The translations under genes and the position numbers were made by a program. The notes under the pieces were generated by a model that saw only the letters and a list, made by a program, of their open reading frames with translations, had not been told where the DNA came from and did no database searches. Positions 1 through 5,904 of a DNA stretch of 7,147 bases are shown here, one piece after another; position 1 is the stretch's first letter; every line of letters begins with the position of its first letter. Where the stretch lies: NCBI GenBank assembly GCA_964012875.1, contig CAXGUU010000166.1, positions 1 to 7,147 on the forward strand, given 5' to 3'. This DNA comes from CAXGUU01 sp964012875 (lineage in GTDB: Bacteria; Pseudomonadota; Gammaproteobacteria; Ga0077536).

Positions 1-157
1 CGGCGGGCGAATCTGCTTTCCTCGCCCCCGCGGCCTGCAGACCTTCGGCCCGGCTCACGGTGCGGTTCCAAATGCTTACTGTATGACCGGCAGTCAGCAG
101 CGTTCGTACCATCGCTGCGCCCATCGGCCCCAACCCAATGACCGAAACCTCGCTCAC
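1..157 (-). CDS. NAD(P)-dependent oxidoreductase of the 6PGDH/beta-hydroxyacid dehydrogenase type, N-terminal part only
   Basis: The gene runs off the left edge, so only the first 52 residues are present. They form the start of a Rossmann fold: a beta strand (VSVIGLG), the dinucleotide-binding motif GLGPMG at residues 8-13, a helix, and a second strand ending in WNRT (30-33). An Arg-Thr pair after the second strand is typical of NADP(H)-preferring members such as glyoxylate/succinic semialdehyde reductases and imine reductases, so NADPH is the likelier cofactor. The substrate cannot be told because the catalytic lysine region lies outside the window. The start is GTG at 157-155; it overlaps the TGA of the upstream FKBP-type frame by four bases (GTGA), the usual mark of translational coupling within an operon. 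Nothing in the visible part looks broken. The family call is secure; the exact enzyme is open. Confidence 0.85.
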   Translation of the reverse strand, partial: MSEVSVIGLGPMGAAMVRTLLTAGHTVSIWNRTVSRAEGLQAAGARKADSPA

Positions 158-573
158 GAATCTACCTCGATAAGTTCAACCAGCGAAAACCTGGCGCGGA
201 GTAGTGCTTTTTCAGGAATCCAACCTGCAATACCCGCTGCGCCATAGCCAAGGTGCGGGCCAATTCGCACTTCGCGATAGCCACCGGCCCGCATGCCCAC
301 CAATGATTTCCAAACTCCTGCGATCGGACTGCACCCGCCGAGCGCTAAAGTGTGGAGGATTAATTTCAAACCTTCAATTTTAATCATCTCGAGGTAGCCA
401 ATGTCGAAGCGAATCTACTCGGCATCACGCGTAACCGCCTCACCACTACGCAAAGGCAGGCGAACTACGTAGTACACGTTACACCCCTTAACCGCCCCGA
501 CTACCTCTGCCGCATCCTCATCAGGCGTCTCGATGTCCTTGATTGACCACTGCTTGATCGTCGTAGGATTCAT
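154..573 (-). pseudogene. FKBP-type peptidyl-prolyl isomerase interrupted by an in-frame TAG
   Basis: Two pieces lie in the same reading frame, separated by one TAG at 417-415. The first piece, from ATG 573, is 52 residues and ends with a strand-like stretch (GCNVYYVVRL) followed by SGEAV, matching the VxVHYxGxLxxGxxF part of FKBP domains. Reading through the stop continues with IRFDIG, matching the FxxG strand of FKBPs. The second ATG, at 387, opens a 77-residue piece holding GMRAGGYREVRIGPHLGYG and then a GWIP loop, which correspond to the GMxxGxxRxxxIPPxLAYG and GxIPPxATL signatures. About 20 extra residues sit between the two halves, so this is a divergent FKBP subfamily. Known FKBPs catalyse proline cis-trans isomerisation. 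No good ribosome binding site precedes either ATG. A nonsense mutation is the simplest reading; a base-calling error or two separately made fragments are alternatives. Confidence 0.7.
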
Positions 574-633
574 AGGTGTGGGGTCCAGTTGCCCATGGTC
601 GCGTATGGCTAGCGGTCTTCTGCCGTACGAACG

Positions 634-858
634 TCAGCCCGAAGATTGAGAGTACTTCCACTTACCATCGACCTTCAAGTAGTCATCGTAATAGCGTGCC
701 GTCATCCAGATTTGCTTGCCATCAGCAGTGTTATTCCAGGGTCCTATGATGTACCAGATCCCGGTCGCGGTATTGCCATCAACAAGTATTCTGGGATTCA
801 TACGGTAGGCCGGCTTGATTGGCAACCGATATGGCGCATAGCCCACTCTTATGTTCAT
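634..858 (-). pseudogene. SnoaL-like (NTF2-fold) protein fragment
   Basis: This 74-residue frame begins at ATG 858. It contains YRMNPRILVDGNTATGIWY, then ARYYDDYLKVDGKWKY, matching the central and C-terminal strands of SnoaL-like NTF2-fold proteins (typical form: HxxxNPxIxVDGDxATGxWY ... RYxDxYxKxDGxWKF). Such proteins are usually about 130-150 residues and serve as small cyclases, isomerases or dehydratases, or have no known reaction. The N-terminal half, which holds the first helices and part of the pocket, is missing. Upstream in the same frame there is a TGA at 888-886, and I saw no SnoaL N-terminus in the other two minus frames back to 1080. The end also looks abrupt: after KWKY the frame stops within four residues, whereas a one-base shift gives LNLRADVRTAEDR ending at TAG 611-609, which fits the expected last strand. 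It is probably truncated at the front and frameshifted at the back. Confidence 0.65.
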
Positions 859-885
859 CGCCTGACTTTCAGAAATGCTTTTACC

Positions 886-1359
886 TCAAGACAACAGTGC
901 CGGGCAGGCGTATTCGGTCACCTTTTGCCTGGTAGGTGGAAAACGAAAACCACCGAATCGAAATGCCTCATGCTGACCAAGGCATCGCCACTCCCCGCCT
1001 TGATAGGCTTCGCACGAAAACGAGTAAACGAACAGCCTGCGGATCTGCCGTATGCGCGTGCGGTTATGAAGCACGACCAGCACGTCCTGAACGAGGGTAT
1101 TCAGTAATTCGGCTGCATTGTTGTACGCGCTCGCTTCGTAACTATTCCCCCAAAAATACTCCCCTTGCTCGAAGCCCACGCGTCTCGCCGATAAACTGGC
1201 CCCCCCGTCGTCGTAGATGTTGGTCACAAAACTGTATTCCCCGCCGGTCACTGTTTGAAAACAGGTGCGTCGATAAGAAACCACAGAATTAAGCTGCTCC
1301 GTCGTTCCGCCTAACCGCTCAAGCTTCTTGATGGTCTTCGTGATCGATGGAGTATTCAT
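886..1359 (-). CDS. Hypothetical protein, 157 residues, unrecognised
   Basis: I do not recognise this product. The frame is open for 229 codons from 1575, but the ATG at 1359 is the more credible start because the upstream part overlaps the MoxR-side sequence and reads as low-quality Arg/Gly/Ser-rich protein. From 1359 the protein has a natural composition: a charged N-terminus (TKTIKKLERLGG), aromatic/glycine-rich strand-like stretches (GGEYSFVTNIYDDGG, GEYFWGNSYEAS), a hydrophobic helix (AELLNTLVQDVLVVL) and a Cys/Phe-rich tail (FRFGGFRFPPTRQKV). By eye the third codon positions are richer in G and C than the region as a whole, which supports real coding. No ribosome binding site is visible before the ATG. 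The next frame downstream is the SnoaL-like fragment, in the same frame after the TGA. It may be a decayed or transferred gene; it could also be chance. Confidence 0.35.
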   Translation of the reverse strand: MNTPSITKTIKKLERLGGTTEQLNSVVSYRRTCFQTVTGGEYSFVTNIYDDGGASLSARRVGFEQGEYFWGNSYEASAYNNAAELLNTLVQDVLVVLHNRTRIRQIRRLFVYSFSCEAYQGGEWRCLGQHEAFRFGGFRFPPTRQKVTEYACPALLS

Positions 1360-1587
1360 GGACTGCTTGTTTAAGTTCGTGCAAGTGCATATGGCCGAGC
1401 CCGACTCTAGCCAAGCTTGGAGTGATTCGCGAACCATCGGCGTTCCGCTACCACCAGAACGCCTCGAGTCTAGGCCGTTCATGCGCCCGTTAGCTATAGG
1501 AAAACGGCCGTCCGCGCCCGCGAATTGTGCAGCAACGACCAAGGTGATAGCGTTCATCCGCCGTCGCAGACCCACAAACCTACCTGC

Positions 1588-1591
1588 AGGA
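1588..1591 (+). promoter_or_regulatory. Ribosome binding site (AGGA) setting the MoxR start
   Basis: AGGA lies six bases before GTG 1598. The frame stays open upstream to an ATG at 1328, but that part has no resemblance to MoxR proteins, so this site decides the start. Confidence 0.5.
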
Positions 1592-1597
1592 CCACTC

Positions 1598-2308
1598 GTG
1601 ACATCATCGACCGAACCCGACCTTCAGGGTTGGCGCGAGCGTGCCGCTGAATTCGAATCAGAAATCAAGCGGGCCGTTATCGGTCGGGACGAAGCAATCC
1701 GGCTGCTGACCATTGCCGTACTCGCGCGCGGCCACGTGCTGCTTAAAGGCGATGTCGGCTTGGGTAACACAACCTTGCTACGCGCATTGGCGCCGGTGCT
1801 CGACGGCGACTACGAGCGCATCGAGGGTACGATCGATTTCAAGCCAAATGATTTGGTCTACCGCACCTACATCAATGAAGACGGCCGCCCCGTCGTCGAC
1901 CCGCGTCCGCTACTGAAGCGCGGAGAAAAACTCGCCACCTTTTTCTTCAACGAGGTCAATCGTGCACGGCCGCAGGTTCACTCTCTGCTCCTGCGCGTGA
2001 TGGCCGAACGTAGCGTTAGCGCCTTCAACCGCGAGTACGTGTTCCCGCACCTGCGGGTCTTCGCTGATCGCAATCGCGTCGAGAAAGAAGAAACGTTCGA
2101 GCTGCCGGCCGCCGCGCGTGACCGATTTCTGATGGAACTCAACATCAGTATGCCGGTAAATCGCGAGATGCAACGCGAGCTGATGTTTGCTCCCCGTTTT
2201 TTTGCTGCCGTGGCGCTGCTGGCCTTATTACTTGTTGTGATCGGGCGAAGCACCGGATCCGCCGCGCACTCATCATCCGTCCGGCGCGCGGAGCCGGACT
2301 TAGGTTAA
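1598..2308 (+). pseudogene. MoxR-family AAA+ ATPase, Walker A lysine replaced and C-terminus lost
   Basis: From GTG 1598 the product has 236 residues. MoxR ATPases act as chaperones that help assemble or activate partner proteins, often beside von Willebrand factor A-domain genes. The domain order is typical: an N-terminal helix with GRDEAIRLL (29-37), Walker A at 51-59, a Walker B-like FFFNEVNRARPQVHSLLLR (115-133), a sensor 1-like FADRNR (155-160) and AARDRF (172-177) with candidate arginine finger residues. Two things are odd. Walker A reads GDVGLGNTT, with Asn57 (AAC) where Lys is expected, which should abolish nucleotide binding. After MFAPRF near residue 200 the family match stops: instead of the lid domain of roughly 100 or more residues there is a hydrophobic run (FFAAVALLALLLVVIG) and a short polar tail. 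This looks like a deletion joining MoxR to the end of a membrane-protein gene. No vWA-domain gene is present nearby. Confidence 0.75.
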
Positions 2309-2310
2309 CT

Positions 2311-2319
2311 GAGGGGAGA
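2311..2319 (+). promoter_or_regulatory. Strong ribosome binding site for the 32-residue membrane peptide
   Basis: GAGGGGAGA lies four bases before ATG 2324 and is the best Shine-Dalgarno match in this part of the window. It starts two bases after the TAA of the MoxR frame. It supports translation of the short ORF, which is otherwise easy to overlook. Confidence 0.6.
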
Positions 2320-2323
2320 GACC

Positions 2324-2422
2324 ATGGATGACCCTCATGCTGGAAACGTCGTGCTTCTACGCGTGACCTGTATCAGCCTGCTGATTGCGCTGCTGCTGGC
2401 CTGGTGTTTGCGGAGCCCTTGA
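2324..2422 (+). CDS. Small single-helix membrane peptide, 32 residues
   Basis: The ORF opens MDDPHAGN and continues with a hydrophobic stretch (VVLLRVTCISLLIALLLAWCL), then RSP and TGA. That is one probable transmembrane helix with an acidic N-terminus and an Arg at the C-terminal side. It has a strong ribosome binding site, begins 15 bases after the MoxR stop, and its TGA shares its A with the ATG of the aminotransferase (TGATG), so translation of the two is likely coupled. No family is recognised. It could be a genuine small membrane protein, a leader that drives translation of the aminotransferase, or the leftover end of a membrane gene removed by the same event that damaged MoxR. Confidence 0.5.
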   Translation: MDDPHAGNVVLLRVTCISLLIALLLAWCLRSP

Positions 2423-3651
2423 TGCCAAGTTTGTCACGCCGCGGCCGTGAACTGGCCGATTCGCCGCCCTTGCCTGAATACATCGCCGAGCATTTCGCGC
2501 GCGCCGGTGAACCATGGCATGCCGATGAGAACCCTGATGGTTACGTCGGTATGTGCCTAGCCGAGAACAAGCTGTTGAATGCGCAGCTCGCTGCTCAGCT
2601 TGCGCAATACTCACCGGCGGCCAAGGCACTCGGCTATGATGCCATGATAGGCAACCTCGAATTTCGTAAGCAACTGGCGCGCTTCATGGGTCGCACTTTT
2701 CTCGGGCGCGAATTTTCTCCCGCCGACCTTGCCGTTCTGGCCGGCGCCGGTTCAGTCCTGGAACTGTTATTTCATGCGATCTGTGATGCCGGTGACGCGG
2801 TGCTGGTGCCGACACCGAGCTATGCCGGCTTCTGGGCCGATCTCGAAACGCGTGACGAGTTGCGAATCGTCACCGTCGATTGCGCGAGTGCAGATGATTT
2901 TCGTCTGACCAGCGACGCGCTCGACGCGGCATTTGCGCGCGCCGAACACCCCGTGCGGGCATTGCTTTTTACCACGCCCAACAATCCGCTCGGTCGCGTT
3001 TATTCCCGCGAAGAGATCCTCGAGGCCGTGAACTGGACCCGCGCCAAAGGGATCCACTTGGTCGTAGATGAGATCTATGCCCTGTCAGTGTTCGGCGAGC
3101 GGGCGTTCGTGAGCGCCGCCTCGCTGGTACCGACTCTCGGCGACGATATTCACATCGTGTGGGCTTTCTCCAAGGATTTTGGTGCTAGTGGTCTGCGCTG
3201 TGGGGTACTCGTAAGCGAGAACCCGTCCGTGCTGAATGCCGTCGCCGGCCTCGGTTACTGGGCGGCCTGTTCAACGCACACTCAGTCGCTGCTGAATGCC
3301 CTGATCACGGACGAAAACGTTGTGGACGATTATCTGACGGCCGTCCAGCGAAGCCTGCGCGAGGCCTACGACCGTGTCACCCGATGCCTCGATGCTGAGA
3401 GCATTGCTTATGTGCCCGCAGATGCGGCATTTTTTCTGCTCATCGATCTGCGCTGTCACCTGGCAACGCCGACGTGGAAAGCCGAGCGAGCGCTATGGCG
3501 TCAGTTGCTAGAACAGGCCAACATCAACCTGACGCCGGGCGAGGCCTGCCGAATTAATGAGCCGGGATTTTTCCGTCTGTGCTATGCCGGCGAAAATACG
3601 GCGGCTGTCGAAGCGGGTATCGGCCGTATGGGCGGCATCCTGGCGGCCTGA
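2422..3651 (+). CDS. PLP-dependent fold type I enzyme, ACC synthase-like / class I aminotransferase
   Basis: The 409-residue product looks intact and has normal length for the class. It matches the ACC-synthase-like branch of class I/II aminotransferases: ENPDGYVGMCLAENKL (36-51; plant ACC synthases have NPxGxIQMGLAENQL), GYDAMIGNLEFRK (71-83) with the cofactor-contacting Tyr72, PTPSYAGF (130-137) with a ring-stacking aromatic, TTPNNPLG (184-191) with Asn188, DEIYA (216-220) with Asp216 for the pyridine nitrogen and Tyr219 for the PLP oxygen, AFSKDFGASGLRCG (248-261) with Schiff-base Lys251 and phosphate-binding Arg259, and FFRLCYA (383-389) with Arg385 for the substrate carboxylate. Bacterial members are usually aminotransferases, not ethylene-pathway enzymes, so the reaction is left open. 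ATG 2422 is preferred over GTG 2404, which lies inside the upstream peptide; the TGATG overlap suggests coupled translation. It is probably cytosolic. Confidence 0.88.
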   Translation: MPSLSRRGRELADSPPLPEYIAEHFARAGEPWHADENPDGYVGMCLAENKLLNAQLAAQLAQYSPAAKALGYDAMIGNLEFRKQLARFMGRTFLGREFSPADLAVLAGAGSVLELLFHAICDAGDAVLVPTPSYAGFWADLETRDELRIVTVDCASADDFRLTSDALDAAFARAEHPVRALLFTTPNNPLGRVYSREEILEAVNWTRAKGIHLVVDEIYALSVFGERAFVSAASLVPTLGDDIHIVWAFSKDFGASGLRCGVLVSENPSVLNAVAGLGYWAACSTHTQSLLNALITDENVVDDYLTAVQRSLREAYDRVTRCLDAESIAYVPADAAFFLLIDLRCHLATPTWKAERALWRQLLEQANINLTPGEACRINEPGFFRLCYAGENTAAVEAGIGRMGGILAA

Positions 3652-3676
3652 ACGCAAATCCCCGAGTTGGCCATCC

Positions 3677-3697
3677 ATTCCTGTCGCGCGCGGGAAT
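3677..3697 (+). other. Hairpin after the aminotransferase gene
   Basis: ATTCCTGT can pair with GCGGGAAT across a five-base CGCGC loop, giving eight pairs of which two are G-T. No T-run follows, so it is not a classic intrinsic terminator. A CCCC at 3660-3663 could add an outer clamp with the GGGG at 3708-3711, which is part of the ribosome binding site of the next small ORF. A role in translation control or transcript ending is possible, not shown. Confidence 0.3.
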
Positions 3698-3718
3698 TGA
3701 ACCAGTTGGGGAGGCAAC

Positions 3719-3802
3719 ATGAGAATCTCACGTCGCGACAGCAGGACCAGGCAGGCCGCGGACGCTCCCAGGCTGAACTTGATCCGTGCATTCATCAACT
3801 GA
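3719..3802 (+). CDS. Small ORF, 27 residues, possible leader peptide
   Basis: GGGGAGG at 3708-3714 stands four bases before ATG 3719, a good ribosome binding site. The 27-residue product is basic at its start (MRISRRDSRTRQ) and ends NLIRAFIN; it has no membrane segment and no family is recognised. Its TGA (3800-3802) overlaps the GAGGAGAG ribosome binding site of the Spy-like gene, which starts 13 bases later. That placement is what one expects of an upstream ORF whose translation affects the next gene. It may also be non-functional, since the Spy-like gene is broken. Confidence 0.3.
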   Translation: MRISRRDSRTRQAADAPRLNLIRAFIN

Positions 3803-3815
3803 GGAGAGCATTGAT

Positions 3816-4253
3816 ATGAATTTCCGAACCTCTCTCGCCATGAGCCTCGGCACTGCGGTGCTCGTTTCGACGATTACATGATTCACCATGGCGCCCGCCG
3901 CGATTGCCAGCCCTAAAACCCTGAGCCCTGTCGCGCAGATGCCCGCCGATCCATCGCTTGAAAGCGTGCTCGGCGGGCTCAGACTCAGCGCCTAACAGCG
4001 CACTGAAATCGGCAAATATCAGGCAAACCTCGATCGCCGCGCACAACTCTATCTGGCGACAGGAATGAGAATCGAAACCCAGCTTCGGTCATCACGGACG
4101 CTGGCGTCGCTGAATGAAGCTCGACTGCGTCGACTGCTGAACGAACGCCAGTTCGCCCTGAACGAATTGATCGTGCTTCATTTTCGACATCGGCAATCTG
4201 TACGTGACCTGTTCATGCCCGCACAAAGGGAGCGGCTGGATAAGCTCGTATAG
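3816..4253 (+). pseudogene. Spy/CpxP-like LTxxQ periplasmic protein, broken by two in-frame stops
   Basis: One frame of 145 codons from ATG 3816 to TAG 4253 is interrupted by TGA at 3879-3881 (codon 22) and TAA at 3993-3995 (codon 60). Read through, it is a typical exported LTxxQ protein: a signal peptide (NFRTSL, then MSLGTAVLV and an AIAS cleavage-like site near codon 30), LSA-stop-Q at codons 57-61 for the first LTxxQ motif, a long charged helical middle (QRTEIGKYQANLDRRAQLYL onward) and FMPAQRERLDKL at 133-144 for the second motif. Length and two-motif layout fit Spy/CpxP/heavy-metal-resistance proteins, which bind unfolded proteins or metals in the periplasm. Each stop is one base from a sensible codon: TGG for TGA, GAA for TAA. 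The GAGGAGAG ribosome binding site remains. The ATG at 4065 would give only the last 62 residues. Two nonsense mutations make decay more likely than read error. Confidence 0.75.
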
Positions 4254-4267
4254 AATCGGGACACGAT

Positions 4268-4357
4268 GATGTAAAGACGCACCGCTATTGATCGATCCGG
4301 GCGCAGACTACGATAGCAACAAGCGTCTGTTAATCGTGGTCTGGCCCCATTTACATC
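4268..4357. repeat. Three nested inverted repeats, possible REP/RAYT-type element remnant
   Basis: Between the Spy-like relic and the carotenoid oxygenase, three pairs of arms are nested in order. GATGTAAA (4268-4275) pairs with TTTACATC (4350-4357); AGACGC (4275-4280) with GCGTCT (4323-4328); and GCTATTG (4284-4290) with CGATAGC (4311-4317, one G-T pair). The first and second arms share one base. The right side includes TTAATCGTGGTCTGGCCCC (4330-4348), which resembles GTGGTCTGtCCCC-type ends that I recall near REP-associated transposase genes in proteobacteria; this is memory, not a search. No transposase is present. It could equally be structure in the untranslated leader of the downstream gene. 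Confidence 0.4.
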
Positions 4358-4411
4358 GCTTCTCCCCTACAATTCGTCTACGACTGGCAGCGTCGTCGCC
4401 AGCAAAACGTC

Positions 4412-5875
4412 ATGAAGATCGAAATCCACAATCAGTTCGAAAGCAGGCTGCCAGCAAACGATGCGCATCCGTATCGCAGCGGCGCCTGGCGTCCACAATG
4501 TATCGAGTACAACGCCTATGACCTTGACGTGATCGAAGGCGAAATTCCGGATGATCTTGCCGGCACCTACCTGCGCAATACCGAAAATCCGTTATTGCCG
4601 GCGATCGAGCGCTACCATCCTTTCGACGGCGACGGCATGCTGCACTCGATCTCCTTCGCCGGCAGCAGCGCGCAATACCACAATCGATTCGTGCCAACCG
4701 ATGGTTTCCGCGCCGAACGCGAAGCCGGCGAAAACTTGTTCGCGGGGCTGGGTGAGTCTCCGGATGTGGCGAAATCTAAATGCAGACTCGGCGCGCGTCC
4801 GAACACGAAAGACGCTTCGAGCACCGATGTCGTGGTGCACAATGGCTTGGCGCTTTCGAGCTTTTATCTGTGCGGCGATCTCTACGCGTTCGACCCGGTC
4901 ACGCTTGATGCGCGCGGTAAATCAGGCTTTGCTAAAACGCTTGGCGAGGCCGGTGTTTCCGCGCACACCAAGGTGGACGAAAACAACGGCGAACTGATGT
5001 TTTTCAACTACGGTCCTGAGCCGCCGTTCATGCACTATGGGCTGGTCGACGCCAAGGGCGCCCTCGCCCACTACATCGACGTACCACTGCCGGGTCCGCG
5101 ACTGCCCCACGACATCGCCTTTACTGAAAACTATGTGATCGTCAACGACTGCCCACTGTTCTGGGATCCGGACGCGCTCAAAGCCGGCCACTACCTGCCG
5201 CGGTACCACCCCGAACTGGCGACGCGCTTCGGCATTTTGCCGCGGCGGGGTACCGCCAGCGACATTCTCTGGTTTGAAGCCGAGCCGACATTTGTGCTGC
5301 ACTGGGTCAATGCCTATGAAGATGGCGACGGCATCGTGCTCGATGGCTTTTTCCAGGAACAACCGTCACCACCGCGCATCAAGGATGGGACCGCCGAACA
5401 AAACCTGTTCCGCTATCTCGATCTCCACACCATGGGATCTCGGCTGCACCGCTGGCGCTTCAATCTCAAAACGGGGCAGACGAGCGAGACCCGACTGTCA
5501 GAACGCGTCCAGGAATTCGGCATGATCAACGGTCGCTATGGTGGCAGACCCTATCGCTACGCGTACAACGCGTTACCGGCCGAGGGCTGGTTCGGTTTTG
5601 TCGGCATGATCAAGCACGACCTCGCGACGGGGCGCGAAGAAGTGCGGGAGCTGCCCGAAGGCGTTTATGCCAGCGAGACGGTCATGGCGCCACGCCGTAA
5701 CAGTACTGCGGAAGACGACGGCTACCTCGTCACCTTCACCATGGACGTCATAAACAACCGTTCGGAATGCCTCATACTCGATGCAAGCCAGCCTTGTACT
5801 GAGCCGGTCGCCCGGGTGGCCCTACCCGAGCGCATCGCCTCAGGCACGCACGCGTACTGGCATCCGGCAGCTTGA
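4412..5875 (+). CDS. Carotenoid cleavage oxygenase family protein
   Basis: The 487-residue product looks complete. The family consists of seven-bladed beta-propeller enzymes that cleave a carbon-carbon double bond in carotenoids, apocarotenoids or stilbenes with O2 and an Fe(II) held by four histidines. Those are visible: His185 (SAHTKVDE), His233 (LPHDIAFT), His297 (LHWVNAYEDGDGIVLDGF) and His480 (SGTHAYW). Other hallmarks are GTYLRNTENP (51-60), YHPFDGDGMLHSI (68-80), EFGMINGRYGG (368-378) and YASETVMAPR (419-428); Glu368 and Glu422 fit two of the three second-shell glutamates. The third, expected after VVHNG in the first blade (ALxE in relatives), seems absent here. There is no signal peptide, so it is probably cytosolic or membrane-surface bound. 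The substrate (carotenoid or stilbene) is not readable from sequence. The ATG has no clear ribosome binding site; it faces the convergent PhyH gene. Confidence 0.93.
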   Translation: MKIEIHNQFESRLPANDAHPYRSGAWRPQCIEYNAYDLDVIEGEIPDDLAGTYLRNTENPLLPAIERYHPFDGDGMLHSISFAGSSAQYHNRFVPTDGFRAEREAGENLFAGLGESPDVAKSKCRLGARPNTKDASSTDVVVHNGLALSSFYLCGDLYAFDPVTLDARGKSGFAKTLGEAGVSAHTKVDENNGELMFFNYGPEPPFMHYGLVDAKGALAHYIDVPLPGPRLPHDIAFTENYVIVNDCPLFWDPDALKAGHYLPRYHPELATRFGILPRRGTASDILWFEAEPTFVLHWVNAYEDGDGIVLDGFFQEQPSPPRIKDGTAEQNLFRYLDLHTMGSRLHRWRFNLKTGQTSETRLSERVQEFGMINGRYGGRPYRYAYNALPAEGWFGFVGMIKHDLATGREEVRELPEGVYASETVMAPRRNSTAEDDGYLVTFTMDVINNRSECLILDASQPCTEPVARVALPERIASGTHAYWHPAA

Positions 5876-5904
5876 ATGGCAGCATGGATCCGGCAATCGC
5901 CTCC

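Noticed and set aside
646..1107. Plus-strand ORF of 153 residues
   Set aside because: It lies opposite the SnoaL-like fragment, which has recognisable family motifs on the minus strand; the plus-strand product has no recognisable features.
1328..1597. Upstream extension of the MoxR frame to ATG 1328
   Set aside because: The extra 90 residues do not resemble MoxR N-termini and a ribosome binding site stands before GTG 1598.
3508..3798. Minus-strand ORF with a signal-peptide-like start (MMNARIKFSLGASAACLVLL)
   Set aside because: It overlaps the conserved C-terminus of the aminotransferase on the other strand and the rest has no recognisable domain; the hydrophobic start is probably chance.
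154..4253. Stop-codon recoding or an altered genetic code as explanation of the in-frame stops
   Set aside because: TAG, TGA and TAA each interrupt a gene, while intact genes here end with TGA (3651, 5875) and TAG (5905); no recoding signal was seen.
4368..4373. TACAAT as a -10 promoter box for the carotenoid oxygenase
   Set aside because: No -35-like hexamer lies 16-18 bases upstream; the nearest (TTTACA, 4350-4355) is only 12 bases away and belongs to the inverted repeat.
5862..5895. Two copies of ATCCGGCA between the convergent oxygenase genes
   Set aside because: Eight-base direct repeats with no flanking structure or T-run; not enough for an attachment site, terminator or mobile element scar.
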